This document shows, in pieces, positions 20,134 through 28,490 of a DNA stretch of 64,000 nucleotides. How positions within the stretch are numbered: position 1 is the first letter of the stretch; each line of letters begins with the position of its first letter. Below the pieces are notes generated by a model that did no database searches, was not told the DNA's origin, and saw only the letters and a list, made by a program, of their open reading frames with translations. This DNA is from JAJFIE01 sp964344255 (GTDB taxonomy: Bacteria; Pseudomonadota; Alphaproteobacteria; Rhodospirillales; Casp-alpha2), in the NCBI GenBank assembly GCA_964344255.1, contig CAYFMQ010000011.1:1-64000 (forward strand), written 5' to 3'. The translations under genes were made by a program, and so were the position numbers.

Positions 20134-20688
20134 ATGTTTATTCAAACCGAAGCAACGCCTAACCCGGCGACCCTGAAATTCCTTCCAGGAGCCGCCGTTA
20201 TGGCGTCCGGGACCGCCAATTTCTCAGCTGCCGATGAAGCGGCCCGTTCACCGCTGGCGCAAAGGCTGTTTTCCATCGAGGGCGTCGCCGGCGTTTTCCT
20301 GGGCTCGGACTTTATCACGGCGACAAAAAACCCGGATAACGACTGGGACGCCCTGAAGCCCCGTATCCTGGGCGCCATCATGGATCACTACACCTCCGGC
20401 GATCCCGTCATTAACGCCGACGCCATTGGGGCGGCGCATGCCGAGAACGACGGAGATAGCGAGGTCATTGCCCAGATTTGTGAACTGCTGGATACCCGTG
20501 TTCGCCCAGCCGTCGCACAGGATGGCGGCGATATCCTGTTCAAAGGTTATGAAAATGGGATTGTATACCTAACCATGCAGGGCGCATGCGCCGGGTGTCC
20601 GAGTTCCTCCGCCACACTGAAGCATGGCATTGAGAACATGCTTAAATACTATATTCCGGAAATTGTGGAAGTCCGGCCGGCGGAGTAG
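20134..20688 (+). CDS. Nfu/NifU-type iron-sulfur scaffold protein
   Basis: 184 residues with two parts. An N-terminal Nfu_N domain starts MFIQTEATPNPATLKFLPG, and a C-terminal NifU domain has the cluster-binding CAGC at about residues 152-155 (GACAGCPSSS). Proteins of this layout carry or transfer [4Fe-4S] clusters to target enzymes. Several potential clients lie in this window (MiaB, Nth, the 47.5-kb Fe-S protein), but no isc or suf genes do. A hairpin at 20728-20756 with no T run follows the gene. Confidence 0.94.
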   Translation: MFIQTEATPNPATLKFLPGAAVMASGTANFSAADEAARSPLAQRLFSIEGVAGVFLGSDFITATKNPDNDWDALKPRILGAIMDHYTSGDPVINADAIGAAHAENDGDSEVIAQICELLDTRVRPAVAQDGGDILFKGYENGIVYLTMQGACAGCPSSSATLKHGIENMLKYYIPEIVEVRPAE

Positions 20689-20727
20689 CCAGTCAGGCAA
20701 CCAATGAATCCACTTAACAGGCCATAG

Positions 20728-20756
20728 GACCATTCCCCCGAAAAGGGAATTCGGTC
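20728..20756 (+). other. Hairpin after the nfu gene
   Basis: GACC (20728-20731) and ATTCCC (20732-20737) face GGGAAT (20745-20750) and GGTC (20753-20756), with loop CCGAAAA. The stem is about ten pairs with a two-base bulge. With no T run it is best read as an mRNA 3' structure. Confidence 0.4.
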
Positions 20757-20778
20757 AGACTGGAAAATGCCTCTCGCC

Positions 20779-20794
20779 TGTGATAGACATCACA
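20779..20794. promoter_or_regulatory. CRP-type palindrome TGTGA-N6-TCACA
   Basis: TGTGATAGACATCACA is a perfect inverted repeat (TGTGAT/ATCACA with a 4-base centre) and fits the CRP consensus exactly. It lies 55 bp upstream of the GTG start of the Bax-like gene, in the 160-bp gap after nfu. No CRP/FNR regulator is encoded in the window, so the binding protein is unknown. Confidence 0.5.
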
Positions 20795-20848
20795 CCCAGC
20801 CGGCCAAGGTTACGCGTGTAGGATCAGCAATGACCCGCAGGCGAACCA

Positions 20849-21922
20849 GTGAAAACGAGTACAGAGACTAAATTGAATACAAGCATTACCCAAGACGACG
20901 CGCAGGTTGCGTGGGCGGGAAGATTTTTTTCTGTCTTTGGAAACACCACCAGATTCCAGCGGTTCCTGCTGGGACTGATGGCCGGTCTTGTCATAACCGG
21001 CGCCGTCGCGTCCCTTTTGATGCCGCCCGGCTCCATCACCCGTGCGCCTAAGGCCAGCCTTGACTTGCTGGCGTCGATCACCGTCGGTTCATTGCCTGTT
21101 ATGTCCGTAGAAAGCGAGATCCTGCCCGGCATCGATGGCGCAAGTGCAGGCCCGACGGTTACACAGTTAGCCGCGGCGCTTTCCTATGAGCTGGATGATG
21201 TGGTTACGGGGAACGCCGGCGTACCTCGCGTTTTCATGACGTCCATTCCGCAGGACATGTCCGATATCCGAGAAACAGCGGAAAAAAAGGCGTTGTTCTT
21301 TAAAACCGTTTTGCCGCTTGTTCTCAAGGTCAACGAATCGCTGCGTGCCGACAGGGCGCGGCTTATCTCTATTCGGCGGATCCTCGATGAAGGTAAAAAG
21401 CCCAGCGCGGTTGACCGTTTGTGGCTGGCGATGATGAGCGAGCGCTATAACGTGGCGCGGGACGACATTACGGCATTGCTCGTAAAGGTCGATGTTATTC
21501 CTCCCTCTATGGCCCTGGCCCAGGCTGCCGCCGAAAGCGGCTGGGGCACATCCCGATTTACCCGTGAAGGAAACGCCCTGTTCGGGCAATGGACGTTCGC
21601 TTCCGGCCACCTTGTTCCGGAAGACCGTGATGACGGGAAAGAGCACATGATCAGGCGGTTCAGCAATCTGCTCGAATCGGTGAGCGGTTATGCCCGGAAC
21701 CTGAACACAAACCGAGCCTACCGGGAATTCAGGGCGCTACGCACAAAGCTAAGGAAGAGCGGCAAGCCGCTCGATGGCCGTGTGCTGATGGGCAAGCTGC
21801 ATCGTTACAGTGAACGGGGCGTCGATTACGTGAACGAAATCAGGTCCCTGATCAGCTTCAATAAGCTGCACCGCCTTGATGACGCCCGGCTCTCCGGCAG
21901 CCAGTCGACGCCGTCTACCTGA
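20849..21922 (+). CDS. Bax-like membrane-anchored glucosaminidase
   Basis: 357 residues from a GTG start. One membrane helix spans about residues 35-58, then a low-complexity stretch, then a glucosaminidase (GH73-like) domain with PPSMALAQAAAESGWGTSRF, the catalytic Glu near residue 228, GNALFGQWTF, and a C-terminal YSERGVDYVNEIRSLI repeat-like end. This pattern matches E. coli Bax and related N-acetylglucosaminidases that cut peptidoglycan. The protein would face the periplasm. A CRP-type site precedes it, and it converges with a polysaccharide deacetylase gene whose stop is 13 bp away. Confidence 0.85.
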   Translation: MKTSTETKLNTSITQDDAQVAWAGRFFSVFGNTTRFQRFLLGLMAGLVITGAVASLLMPPGSITRAPKASLDLLASITVGSLPVMSVESEILPGIDGASAGPTVTQLAAALSYELDDVVTGNAGVPRVFMTSIPQDMSDIRETAEKKALFFKTVLPLVLKVNESLRADRARLISIRRILDEGKKPSAVDRLWLAMMSERYNVARDDITALLVKVDVIPPSMALAQAAAESGWGTSRFTREGNALFGQWTFASGHLVPEDRDDGKEHMIRRFSNLLESVSGYARNLNTNRAYREFRALRTKLRKSGKPLDGRVLMGKLHRYSERGVDYVNEIRSLISFNKLHRLDDARLSGSQSTPST

Positions 21923-21935
21923 TCCGATTTAAACG

Positions 21936-23018
21936 TCAGCCGGATTTTCCGACATAGAACTGGCGGCCGAACCAGTACCAGCGACCTGCGTTGTCGCCCC
22001 ATCCGGGCATGGTGCAGTTCAGCCGTGTCCTGCCTTTCGGAAAAGGCGTTTCCACGCGGACTTCGAAGCGGATGTCGCCCAGGTTTTCAACGGATGCCTT
22101 TCCTTCGTGTGACAGGAAGCACCCGATTTCAGGTGCCCGCTTCATTTCCCTGGTCAGCGTAAAGCCCATGGCCGGCGGGTTGGCTTCTTTCACGATGGTG
22201 TCTTCAGGCGTCAGGTCCGCCGTCGGCAGGGCGAGGGCGTTGATGGCGGTCTTGAAGCGGCCCATGTCGCCATATTTTTCGTTCATGGGAAAACGGGGCA
22301 GGTTGAATATGTCGTCTTCAGGACCGAAGGCGCCGGAATGCTGGCCGAAGGCGGCAATGTAGCCGGCCTCAGCCACCAGGGCCGATATATCCAAGCCACC
22401 CTCGCCATACGGGTAGGCGAAGAGTTCCGGAACAACCCCCAGTTCTTCCTCGAAACGTTGGTTGGATTTCCGGATTTCTTCCTCAAGTCGTTCCATCGAG
22501 TGGTCGGGCATATGCAGGTGCGAGGCGGTATGGGCGCCAATCGTAACGCCGGCAGCCGTAAGTTCGCGGATCATGTCCCAGGACATCATGCCTTCATATC
22601 CCCTGTCTATGGGGTCCGTGGAAACGAACAGCGTAAACGGCAGACCGGCATCCCTGAGCCGGGGCCATGCTTCGGAATAAACGCTCACATAGGCGTCATC
22701 GACGCTGAGTCCGACAACTCTTTCGGGAAGCGCTTCGCCGGCCCGCTGGCGGCGCAGAATTTCCGGCAAGGGCAGGACCGTATAGGGACCGCTTTTCAGC
22801 TCGGCAATATGGGCATCGAGTTGCTCAAGTCTCAGGTTCGTCGTTGGAAACTCGCCTTCGCCAAAGCGGTGATACATCAAAACAACAGCCGAATCGCCCG
22901 CAAGGGACGCAGAAACCGGCACAGCAAAATAGGAAGCAGCAATCAGGACTGCCGTGCAGGCCTTGCGTATGCGAGAACGAGAAAGGGCGAAAAGCTTCAT
23001 AAATGACATCGTCTTCAA
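21936..23018 (-). CDS. Secreted polysaccharide deacetylase (NodB fold)
   Basis: 360 residues. An N-terminal signal (RKACTAVLIAASYFAVPVSASLAG) targets export. The NodB-like metal centre is recognisable: motif 1 SVDDAYVS keeps the paired Asp, motif 2 is GAHTASHLHM with H-x3-H, and motif 3 has the FAYPYGEG segment. Such carbohydrate esterase family 4 enzymes remove acetyl groups from N-acetylglucosamine polymers. About 100 residues follow the NodB part and end in a segment rich in Trp and Gly (MPGWGDNAGRWYWFGRQFYV); I do not recognise it. The start could also be an internal Met at residue 4 or 7. It lies head to head with tsaB. Confidence 0.86.
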   Translation of the reverse strand: MKTMSFMKLFALSRSRIRKACTAVLIAASYFAVPVSASLAGDSAVVLMYHRFGEGEFPTTNLRLEQLDAHIAELKSGPYTVLPLPEILRRQRAGEALPERVVGLSVDDAYVSVYSEAWPRLRDAGLPFTLFVSTDPIDRGYEGMMSWDMIRELTAAGVTIGAHTASHLHMPDHSMERLEEEIRKSNQRFEEELGVVPELFAYPYGEGGLDISALVAEAGYIAAFGQHSGAFGPEDDIFNLPRFPMNEKYGDMGRFKTAINALALPTADLTPEDTIVKEANPPAMGFTLTREMKRAPEIGCFLSHEGKASVENLGDIRFEVRVETPFPKGRTRLNCTMPGWGDNAGRWYWFGRQFYVGKSG

Positions 23019-23156
23019 AAATCGTAAGTTATTGCTTGTCTTCCTATTTCCCTTATAACGGCCAAAGTAACAAGCGGCATTATAGAATTTCCGGCAGGCG
23101 CGAGCCGTTTCAATACAAGCAAGTTATCCTGTTTCCTGGTGAAAGTAAGTTTATCC

Positions 23157-23870
23157 ATGCGCATTCTGGCTCTCGATAGCTCGACCGTTGCCTGCTCGGC
23201 GGCCGTTTGGGACTCTGAAAGTTCTCCCAAAAACATGATCGCCCACCGCTTCGAAGAAATGGAACGCGGCCAGTCGGAGGCCCTGGCCCCCATGGTGCAG
23301 GGTGTGCTGGATGAGGCCGGCATGGCTGTCCGCGATATGGATTTTATTGCCGTTACGCTCGGGCCCGGCGCCTTTACCGGCGTCAGGATCGGACTCGCAA
23401 TGGCGCAAGCGCTTGGCCTTTCATCGGGCGTGCCGATCATCGGCATATCCACGTTGCAAGCCGTTGAGCAGGGCGTCCCGGCCGGGGAAAGGGGTAATGA
23501 TGACGCCTGGGCCGTCGTTGTCATGGATACCAAACGCGGCGATATCTATACCCAGACATTCAACCCATCGGGCGCCCCGGCAGGAGAGCCGGAAATAATC
23601 ATGCCGGAGGATATCCCGTCTTTGTTGCGGCATGTGCCGGCAGGCAGCCCGGTCGTTATCGTCGGCGATGCGACGGAGCGGGTCGACCCTGGGGAGATAA
23701 GCCAGGAAGCCCGCGTGCTAGACGATGTTTGTTTGCCGGATGCGGCGATCATTGCGGAATTTGTCGGCCGAAACGACGCCATCAGGGAAGAAGCGCCTTC
23801 CCTGGAGCCTATCTATCTGCGCCCGCCCTATGCCAAGATATCGCCGACCGGCGGCAGGCTGAGGCCCTGA
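23157..23870 (+). CDS. tsaB: tRNA threonylcarbamoyladenosine protein TsaB
   Basis: 237 residues from the ATG at 23157; a GTG 18 bp upstream is in frame but gives an atypical leader. TsaB is the ASKHA-fold partner of TsaD in making t6A37 on ANN-decoding tRNAs. Its conserved elements are LALDSSTVACSAAVW, the HRFEEMERGQSEAL start of the dimer region, and AVTLGPGAFTGVRIGLAMAQ. The C-terminus is divergent, as usual. Often rimI follows tsaB; here the next gene is a TusA-like gene on the other strand, stop to stop with 2 bp between. Confidence 0.93.
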   Translation: MRILALDSSTVACSAAVWDSESSPKNMIAHRFEEMERGQSEALAPMVQGVLDEAGMAVRDMDFIAVTLGPGAFTGVRIGLAMAQALGLSSGVPIIGISTLQAVEQGVPAGERGNDDAWAVVVMDTKRGDIYTQTFNPSGAPAGEPEIIMPEDIPSLLRHVPAGSPVVIVGDATERVDPGEISQEARVLDDVCLPDAAIIAEFVGRNDAIREEAPSLEPIYLRPPYAKISPTGGRLRP

Positions 23871-23872
23871 AT

Positions 23873-24133
23873 CTAGTTCTTCTTCAAGACCAGCCGGTGG
23901 ATGCCGAACTCTTCCGTGGACCCCTCCTCGGGTTCGAGGAAAAGGACTTCGTGGCCATATTCCTTGACCGAGCGGGGAACGTTGTCCAGCGGTTCCTGTC
24001 CCTGGAGACGGACCTCCGCCGTTTCGCCCACAGCCATTTTCTCGATGAGCAGCTTGGTTTTAACAAAGGTCATCGGACAAATCTGGTCGGTAATATCAAG
24101 GAAGTAATCGGCTGTTTCGGGTTCGTTCGTCAT
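23873..24133 (-). CDS. TusA-family (SirA/YedF-like) sulfurtransferase
   Basis: 86 residues, a single small domain. The conserved CPMT (DQICPMTFVKTKLLIEKM) replaces the canonical CPxP but keeps the active cysteine, as in many alphaproteobacterial members I recall. The rest follows the alpha/beta pattern of TusA-fold proteins (EVRLQGQEPLDNVPRSVKEYGHEVLFLE). TusA relays sulfane sulfur for tRNA thiolation; for this subgroup the acceptor is unknown. It is divergent from mucR across a 195-bp AT-rich gap containing an 18-bp palindrome. Confidence 0.85.
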   Translation of the reverse strand: MTNEPETADYFLDITDQICPMTFVKTKLLIEKMAVGETAEVRLQGQEPLDNVPRSVKEYGHEVLFLEPEEGSTEEFGIHRLVLKKN

Positions 24134-24250
24134 GGATTCCAGGGCCCGTCTTTTTCTGATTCTTATGTATTTCCAAACTATTATTAGTTGAATGGGGGGA
24201 TTACACTCTTATGATGCTTAATGAAAAGAGATCATAATTGTTTTTTTAAA

Positions 24251-24276
24251 TATAATCCTTGTACTGGACAGTACAA
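24251..24276 (+). promoter_or_regulatory. TATAAT box plus 18-bp operator-like palindrome before mucR
   Basis: TATAAT lies at 24251-24256 and TTGTACTGGACAGTACAA at 24259-24276, a perfect 8-bp inverted repeat around a 2-base spacer. It is 53 bp upstream of the mucR ATG. No good -35 precedes the box. Binding here would overlap the transcription start for the plus strand and could also affect the divergent TusA-like gene. Confidence 0.55.
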
Positions 24277-24328
24277 AAACAAATTCAGGTGATATGTAGA
24301 TTAAAAGTCGAAAAGAGGTTTTAACGGA

Positions 24329-24730
24329 ATGTCTGATAAGCCGACAACTTCAGAACTGCTGGAATTTACAACGGATATCGTTGCCGCCCATGCCAGCAAC
24401 AACACGGTTTCTTCCGCAGATCTGCCGCAACTCATTCAGAGCGTTTACAACACCCTTGTCGGCATAGGCGGAGAAACCGAGGCCGCGGGCAAGCCCCGCC
24501 CGGCTGTCGCCGTCAAGAAGTCCGTCTTTCCCGATTACATCATTTGCCTGGAAGATGGCAAGAAGCTGAAAATGCTTAAGCGGCACCTCAAGACGGCTTA
24601 TAACCTGAGTCCGGAAGAGTATCGCGACAAATGGGGGCTCGCCCCTGACTATCCGATGGTCGCACCCAATTATGCGAAAACAAGAAGCCGCCTGGCCAAA
24701 AAAATCGGTCTTGGCACCAGAAAACGCTGA
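24329..24730 (+). CDS. MucR/Ros family transcriptional regulator
   Basis: 133 residues. The family core is DYIICLEDGKKLKMLKRHL followed by SPEEYRDKWGLAPDYPMVA and a basic tail (KTRSRLAKKIGLGTRKR). Ros uses Cys-x2-Cys...His...His to bind zinc; here the second Cys is Asp (CLED), and the second His is absent (KTAYNLS), so zinc binding is doubtful, as in some other MucR proteins. MucR proteins are global repressors of cell-cycle, surface and virulence genes at AT-rich DNA. Its own upstream region is unusually AT-rich, fitting self-control. Confidence 0.94.
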   Translation: MSDKPTTSELLEFTTDIVAAHASNNTVSSADLPQLIQSVYNTLVGIGGETEAAGKPRPAVAVKKSVFPDYIICLEDGKKLKMLKRHLKTAYNLSPEEYRDKWGLAPDYPMVAPNYAKTRSRLAKKIGLGTRKR

Positions 24731-24748
24731 TGCAAACAGAGCCTGTTA

Positions 24749-24766
24749 GCGTATAAAGCGTATAAA
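24749..24766 (+). repeat. Tandem 9-bp repeat between mucR and fur
   Basis: GCGTATAAA occurs twice head to tail (24749-24757 and 24758-24766). A small hairpin AACAG-AGC-CTGTT lies just before it (24735-24747). TATAAA in each copy could serve as a -10 for fur, 80-90 bp downstream. The copies may be an operator; this is inference. Confidence 0.35.
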
Positions 24767-24845
24767 AATGACAGCTTGATTTTCCGGCGACGCAACAAAC
24801 ATAAATACGGAACTCTGGCTGGCTTCGAATTAAATAATCTAGGAA

Positions 24846-25295
24846 ATGGCGGCATCGATGGCGCTGACGCGAATTGAACAGCTTTGTATGGATCATGGCA
24901 TGAAGATGACGGGCCAGCGCCGCGTTATCGCCCGCGTCCTTTCCGATTCAGACGATCACCCGGATGTGGAGGAGGTCCATCGCCGGGCTTCCAAGCAGGA
25001 CACACGGATCAGCATTGCAACCGTTTATCGCACTGTCCGGCTTTTCGAGGAGGCCGGTATCATAGAACGGCACGATTTCGGCGATGGCCGCGCCCGCTAT
25101 GAAGAAAGCACGGATCACCACCATGATCACCTGATCAATGTTCATACGGGTGAAGTCATCGAATTCGAGAATCCTGAAATTGAGGCCCTTCAGGAAGCCA
25201 TTGCCCAAAAGCATGGCATGAAGCTTGTCGGGCACCGTCTTGAACTGTTTGCCGTCCCGATAGACAAGTCATCGGAGAAAAAATCCGGGAATTGA
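24846..25295 (+). CDS. Fur-family metal-dependent repressor
   Basis: 149 residues from the ATG at 24846; an ATG at 24858 (MALTRIEQL) is also possible and lies 12 bases from the AGGAA. The winged-helix domain has TGQRRVIARVL and ISIATVYRTVRLFEEAGII. The metal region has DHHHDHLINVHTGEVIEFENPEIE, and the dimerisation end has MKLVGHRLELFAVP. The usual Fur Cys-x2-Cys zinc motif is missing, as in many alphaproteobacterial Fur/Mur proteins. It would control iron or manganese uptake genes. It is one of two Fur-superfamily genes here, the other being irr at 46.4 kb. The mucR-fur pair is co-directional with a 115-bp gap. Confidence 0.93.
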   Translation: MAASMALTRIEQLCMDHGMKMTGQRRVIARVLSDSDDHPDVEEVHRRASKQDTRISIATVYRTVRLFEEAGIIERHDFGDGRARYEESTDHHHDHLINVHTGEVIEFENPEIEALQEAIAQKHGMKLVGHRLELFAVPIDKSSEKKSGN

Positions 25296-25332
25296 AGGGG
25301 TGCGGCCTGCTTATGAACATGGATGGTGTTTC

Positions 25333-25360
25333 TTGACAGGCGCATGCAGACTGATACTTT
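25333..25360 (+). promoter_or_regulatory. Candidate promoter for the miaB operon
   Basis: A perfect TTGACA (25333-25338), a 16-bp spacer and TACTTT (25355-25360) lie about 128 bp before the miaB GTG, in the 192-bp gap after fur. The -35 is ideal and the -10 weak. Confidence 0.4.
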
Positions 25361-25487
25361 ATTAAGGAACTTGCGGCGTAATCCATTGGGACGCTTACAC
25401 CGGTAATGACCATCGGTTTATTTTTGCCTAGAGAGGCAGCCAGTATAAAATCTTTCTGCCTGTATCCATGCAGCATTCGGGGCTGGC

Positions 25488-26870
25488 GTGGCTAAATCTC
25501 TTTATATCAAGACATACGGGTGCCAGATGAACGTCTACGACTCTGATCGTATGGCGGAACTTCTGGCGCCTTTGGGGTATGGCGCGACTGAATCGCCCGT
25601 TGATGCGGATATGGTGATCCTGAATACCTGCCATATCCGGGAGAAGGCCGCCGAAAAGGTTTTCTCGGAACTTGGCCGTCTGCGGGACATCAAGGAAGAG
25701 AAAATTGCCCGGGGTTCCGGGATGATCCTGGCCGTTGCCGGATGCGTCGCCCAGGCCGAAGGCGAGGAAATCGTCCGCCGCGCCCCGTATGTCGATATGG
25801 TTTTCGGCCCGCAGGCCTATCACCGGCTGCCGGAAATGGTTGCCCAAGCGTCCAGGCAGGCCGGCGCTGTGCTCGATACGGACTTCCCCGTTGAGTCAAA
25901 GTTCGACCATTTGCCGGACTCCACGCATGTTGAGGGCAGTGCGGCATTTCTCACCATCCAGGAAGGCTGTGACAAGTTCTGCACCTTCTGTGTCGTGCCG
26001 TATACGCGCGGCGCCGAATTTTCCCGTCCCGTACAGGATGTTCTTTCCGAAGCCGACACCCTGGCCGAAGCCGGCGCTAGGGAAATCACGTTATTGGGCC
26101 AGAATGTGAACGCCTATCACGGTACGACGCCGGATAATTCGGAATGGGGCCTGGGGCGGCTGATCCGGGCTGTCGCCGAAATAGAGGGAATTGACCGAAT
26201 ACGCTACACGACATCCTATCCGGCCGAAGTCGATGATGAGCTGATCGCCGCGCACCGGGACGTTCCCGAACTGATGCCGTTTCTGCACCTGCCGGTTCAG
26301 TCCGGATCGGACCGCGTATTGTCGGCCATGAACAGGCGGCACAATGTCAGTCAATACCGCGACCTGGTTGAGCGCCTGCGCGAAGCCCGTCCGGACATCG
26401 GCCTTTCATCGGACTTCATAGTCGGGTTCCCGGGCGAAACGGACCGCGATTTTGAGGAAACGATGCAGCTGATCCGCGATGTGGAATTCATTCAGGCCTT
26501 TTCCTTCAAATACAGCCCGAGGCCGGGAACGCCCGCTGCCTCAATGCCGGGCCAGGTTGATGACGAGGTCAAAACGGCACGGCTGGCGGAGCTTCAAGGC
26601 CTTTTGTCGGAACAGCAGGTTGCGTTCAATGAGTCCTGCATCGGCAAAACCCTTCCGGTCCTGTTTGAGAAAGAGGGCCGCCACGAAGGGCAACTGGTCG
26701 GGCGAAGCCCTTATATGCAGGCCGTTCATGTTTCCGTTTCAAAGGATAGCCTCGGTTCCATAAATCCGGTCACGATTGTTTCCGCCAGTGCCAACAGCCT
26801 GTCGGGAACGCTATCAGGTGGTCATGAGTCCGCCTGTTCATCCCCGCAGCCGGATCGTATTTCAGCATAA
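25488..26870 (+). CDS. miaB: tRNA-2-methylthio-N6-dimethylallyladenosine synthase
   Basis: 460 residues from a GTG start at 25488. The N-terminal UPF0004 domain has three cluster cysteines (TYGCQMN, NTCHIREKA, VAGCVAQ), and the radical-SAM domain has EGCDKFCTFCVVPYTRG with the CxxxCxxC signature. A TRAM domain ends the protein. MiaB adds the methylthio group to i6A37 of tRNAs reading UNN codons using two [4Fe-4S] clusters. All six cluster cysteines are present. It leads a co-directional run in which phoH begins 8 bp later. Confidence 0.97.
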   Translation: MAKSLYIKTYGCQMNVYDSDRMAELLAPLGYGATESPVDADMVILNTCHIREKAAEKVFSELGRLRDIKEEKIARGSGMILAVAGCVAQAEGEEIVRRAPYVDMVFGPQAYHRLPEMVAQASRQAGAVLDTDFPVESKFDHLPDSTHVEGSAAFLTIQEGCDKFCTFCVVPYTRGAEFSRPVQDVLSEADTLAEAGAREITLLGQNVNAYHGTTPDNSEWGLGRLIRAVAEIEGIDRIRYTTSYPAEVDDELIAAHRDVPELMPFLHLPVQSGSDRVLSAMNRRHNVSQYRDLVERLREARPDIGLSSDFIVGFPGETDRDFEETMQLIRDVEFIQAFSFKYSPRPGTPAASMPGQVDDEVKTARLAELQGLLSEQQVAFNESCIGKTLPVLFEKEGRHEGQLVGRSPYMQAVHVSVSKDSLGSINPVTIVSASANSLSGTLSGGHESACSSPQPDRISA

Positions 26871-26878
26871 GGGCCGCC

Positions 26879-27949
26879 ATGAAGAGTACAGCCGGCAAAT
26901 CGCATAATCCGCAAAAAGACAACCAGGCAACGATTGACCTCGATTTTGAGAACAACATCCTGGCGCAGGAATTGTTTGGCTCGCACCACAGCAACATTGC
27001 CCGCCTTGAGCAGTTGCTCGACGTAACCATTCACCCAAGAGGGAACGAACTGACCATCGTGGGCGATGAATGCGGGGTCAGGGATGCCGGCAATGTGCTT
27101 GAATCGCTCTACAGCCGGCTTGAGCGGGGACTGAACGTCACTCTGGATGAAGTTGACGCCGCCGTCCGCATGGCGGGCGACGCACCCGTCAAGTCCGGCG
27201 GCGATAAGAGCGGCGACCAGATAACGGTCTACACGCACAACCGATCCATTACGCCCCGCTCGCGTAACCAGGCCGTATACTTTCAGGCAGTGGATAAGTA
27301 TGACCTTGTTTTCGCCCAGGGCCCGGCCGGGACCGGCAAAACCTATCTTGCCGTCGCCAAGGCCGTTGAGCTTCTGGTTAACGGCGAGGTCGACCGCATA
27401 ATCCTGTCCCGCCCGGCCGTAGAGGCGGGCGAGCAGCTCGGGTTCTTGCCAGGCGACATGCGTGAAAAGGTCGACCCTTATCTTCGGCCGCTCTATGATG
27501 CGTTGTATGACATGCTGCCCGCGCCCCAGGTCGTGCGGCGCCTGGAGAGCGGAGAGATCGAAGTCGCACCATTGGCGTTCATGCGCGGCCGTACGCTTTC
27601 CAACGCATTTGTCATCCTTGATGAGGCGCAGAACACGACGGCGGTGCAGATGAAGATGTTCCTGACCCGCCTGGGTGAAAATGCCCGGATGGTCATAACC
27701 GGGGACTTGAGCCAGGTGGACCTGCCACGGGGCATCCGTTCCGGGCTGCGTGACGCCATGGAAACCCTGAAAAACGTTGAAGGCGTCTCCTTTGTGGAAT
27801 TCACCTCAGCCGATGTGGTTCGCCATCCGCTCGTAACGCGGATCGTGAAAGCCTATGACACCGTCGAAAGCAGCAGGCGGGCGTCTGCGCGTTATGAAAA
27901 AGCCGACAGCCGAAGCTCAACAACGGACAAGGACAATGACGGCGACTGA
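26879..27949 (+). CDS. PhoH family ATPase
   Basis: 356 residues. It has a variable N-terminal RNA-binding-like part, then a PhoH ATPase core: Walker A GPAGTGKTYLAVAKAV (about 149-164), SRPAVEAGEQLGFLPGD, and Walker B with ILDEAQNTT. PhoH-like proteins are thought to act on RNA with YbeY; the exact role is not established. Here the pair is physically linked: ybeY starts 14 bp before the phoH stop. RhlB or rnr are not nearby. Confidence 0.94.
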   Translation: MKSTAGKSHNPQKDNQATIDLDFENNILAQELFGSHHSNIARLEQLLDVTIHPRGNELTIVGDECGVRDAGNVLESLYSRLERGLNVTLDEVDAAVRMAGDAPVKSGGDKSGDQITVYTHNRSITPRSRNQAVYFQAVDKYDLVFAQGPAGTGKTYLAVAKAVELLVNGEVDRIILSRPAVEAGEQLGFLPGDMREKVDPYLRPLYDALYDMLPAPQVVRRLESGEIEVAPLAFMRGRTLSNAFVILDEAQNTTAVQMKMFLTRLGENARMVITGDLSQVDLPRGIRSGLRDAMETLKNVEGVSFVEFTSADVVRHPLVTRIVKAYDTVESSRRASARYEKADSRSSTTDKDNDGD

Positions 27950-28490
27950 TCCTGTTAGTCCGGATTTGGCGGAACAGCTGAATATCGACATCATTATCCG
28001 GGACCCAAAATGGGAAGAGGCTGTTTCAGGTGTGGACGGGGTTTGCCGGCATGCGGCCCAGGCTGCCTTTGCCGCCGCCAGGGCGGAATTGTCAGCGGCG
28101 GAAGCTGCGATCGTGCTGGCTGACGATGAATTTGTCGCCGGTCTCAACCAGCAGTATCGGGAGCGGGAAGGGGCGACCAACGTGCTTTCCTTCGCTGCGG
28201 CGGATTCGGACATGCCGCCACAAGCCCTCCCCGGCATGCCGGCCATGCTCGGCGACGTTATTGTGGCGCGGGAAATAACGGAACGGGAAGCCGTTTCGGC
28301 AGGGATAAGCATAGAGCACCACCTGAGACACCTGATCGTTCACGGCATGCTTCACTTGTTGGGCTTTGATCATATGACCGATGAAGAAGCTGCGGAAATG
28401 GAATCCCTTGAAACCGCGATCCTGGGGGAAATGGGTATTCGGGATCCTTACGGCCAGGAGGTAGTCGGACCTGCGGAGCCAAAGTCATGA
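27936..28490 (+). CDS. ybeY: Endoribonuclease YbeY
   Basis: 184 residues starting at the ATG 27936 (AAGGA site just upstream), which lies inside the end of phoH. The zinc-binding signature is HGMLHLLGFDHM near residues 135-146, with H-x3-H-x5-H spacing. YbeY is needed for 16S rRNA 3' maturation and 70S quality control. The frame is open further upstream in phoH, but that part is overlap. Its stop overlaps the corC start (ATGA, 28487-28490), suggesting coupled translation. Confidence 0.95.
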   Translation: MTATDPVSPDLAEQLNIDIIIRDPKWEEAVSGVDGVCRHAAQAAFAAARAELSAAEAAIVLADDEFVAGLNQQYREREGATNVLSFAAADSDMPPQALPGMPAMLGDVIVAREITEREAVSAGISIEHHLRHLIVHGMLHLLGFDHMTDEEAAEMESLETAILGEMGIRDPYGQEVVGPAEPKS

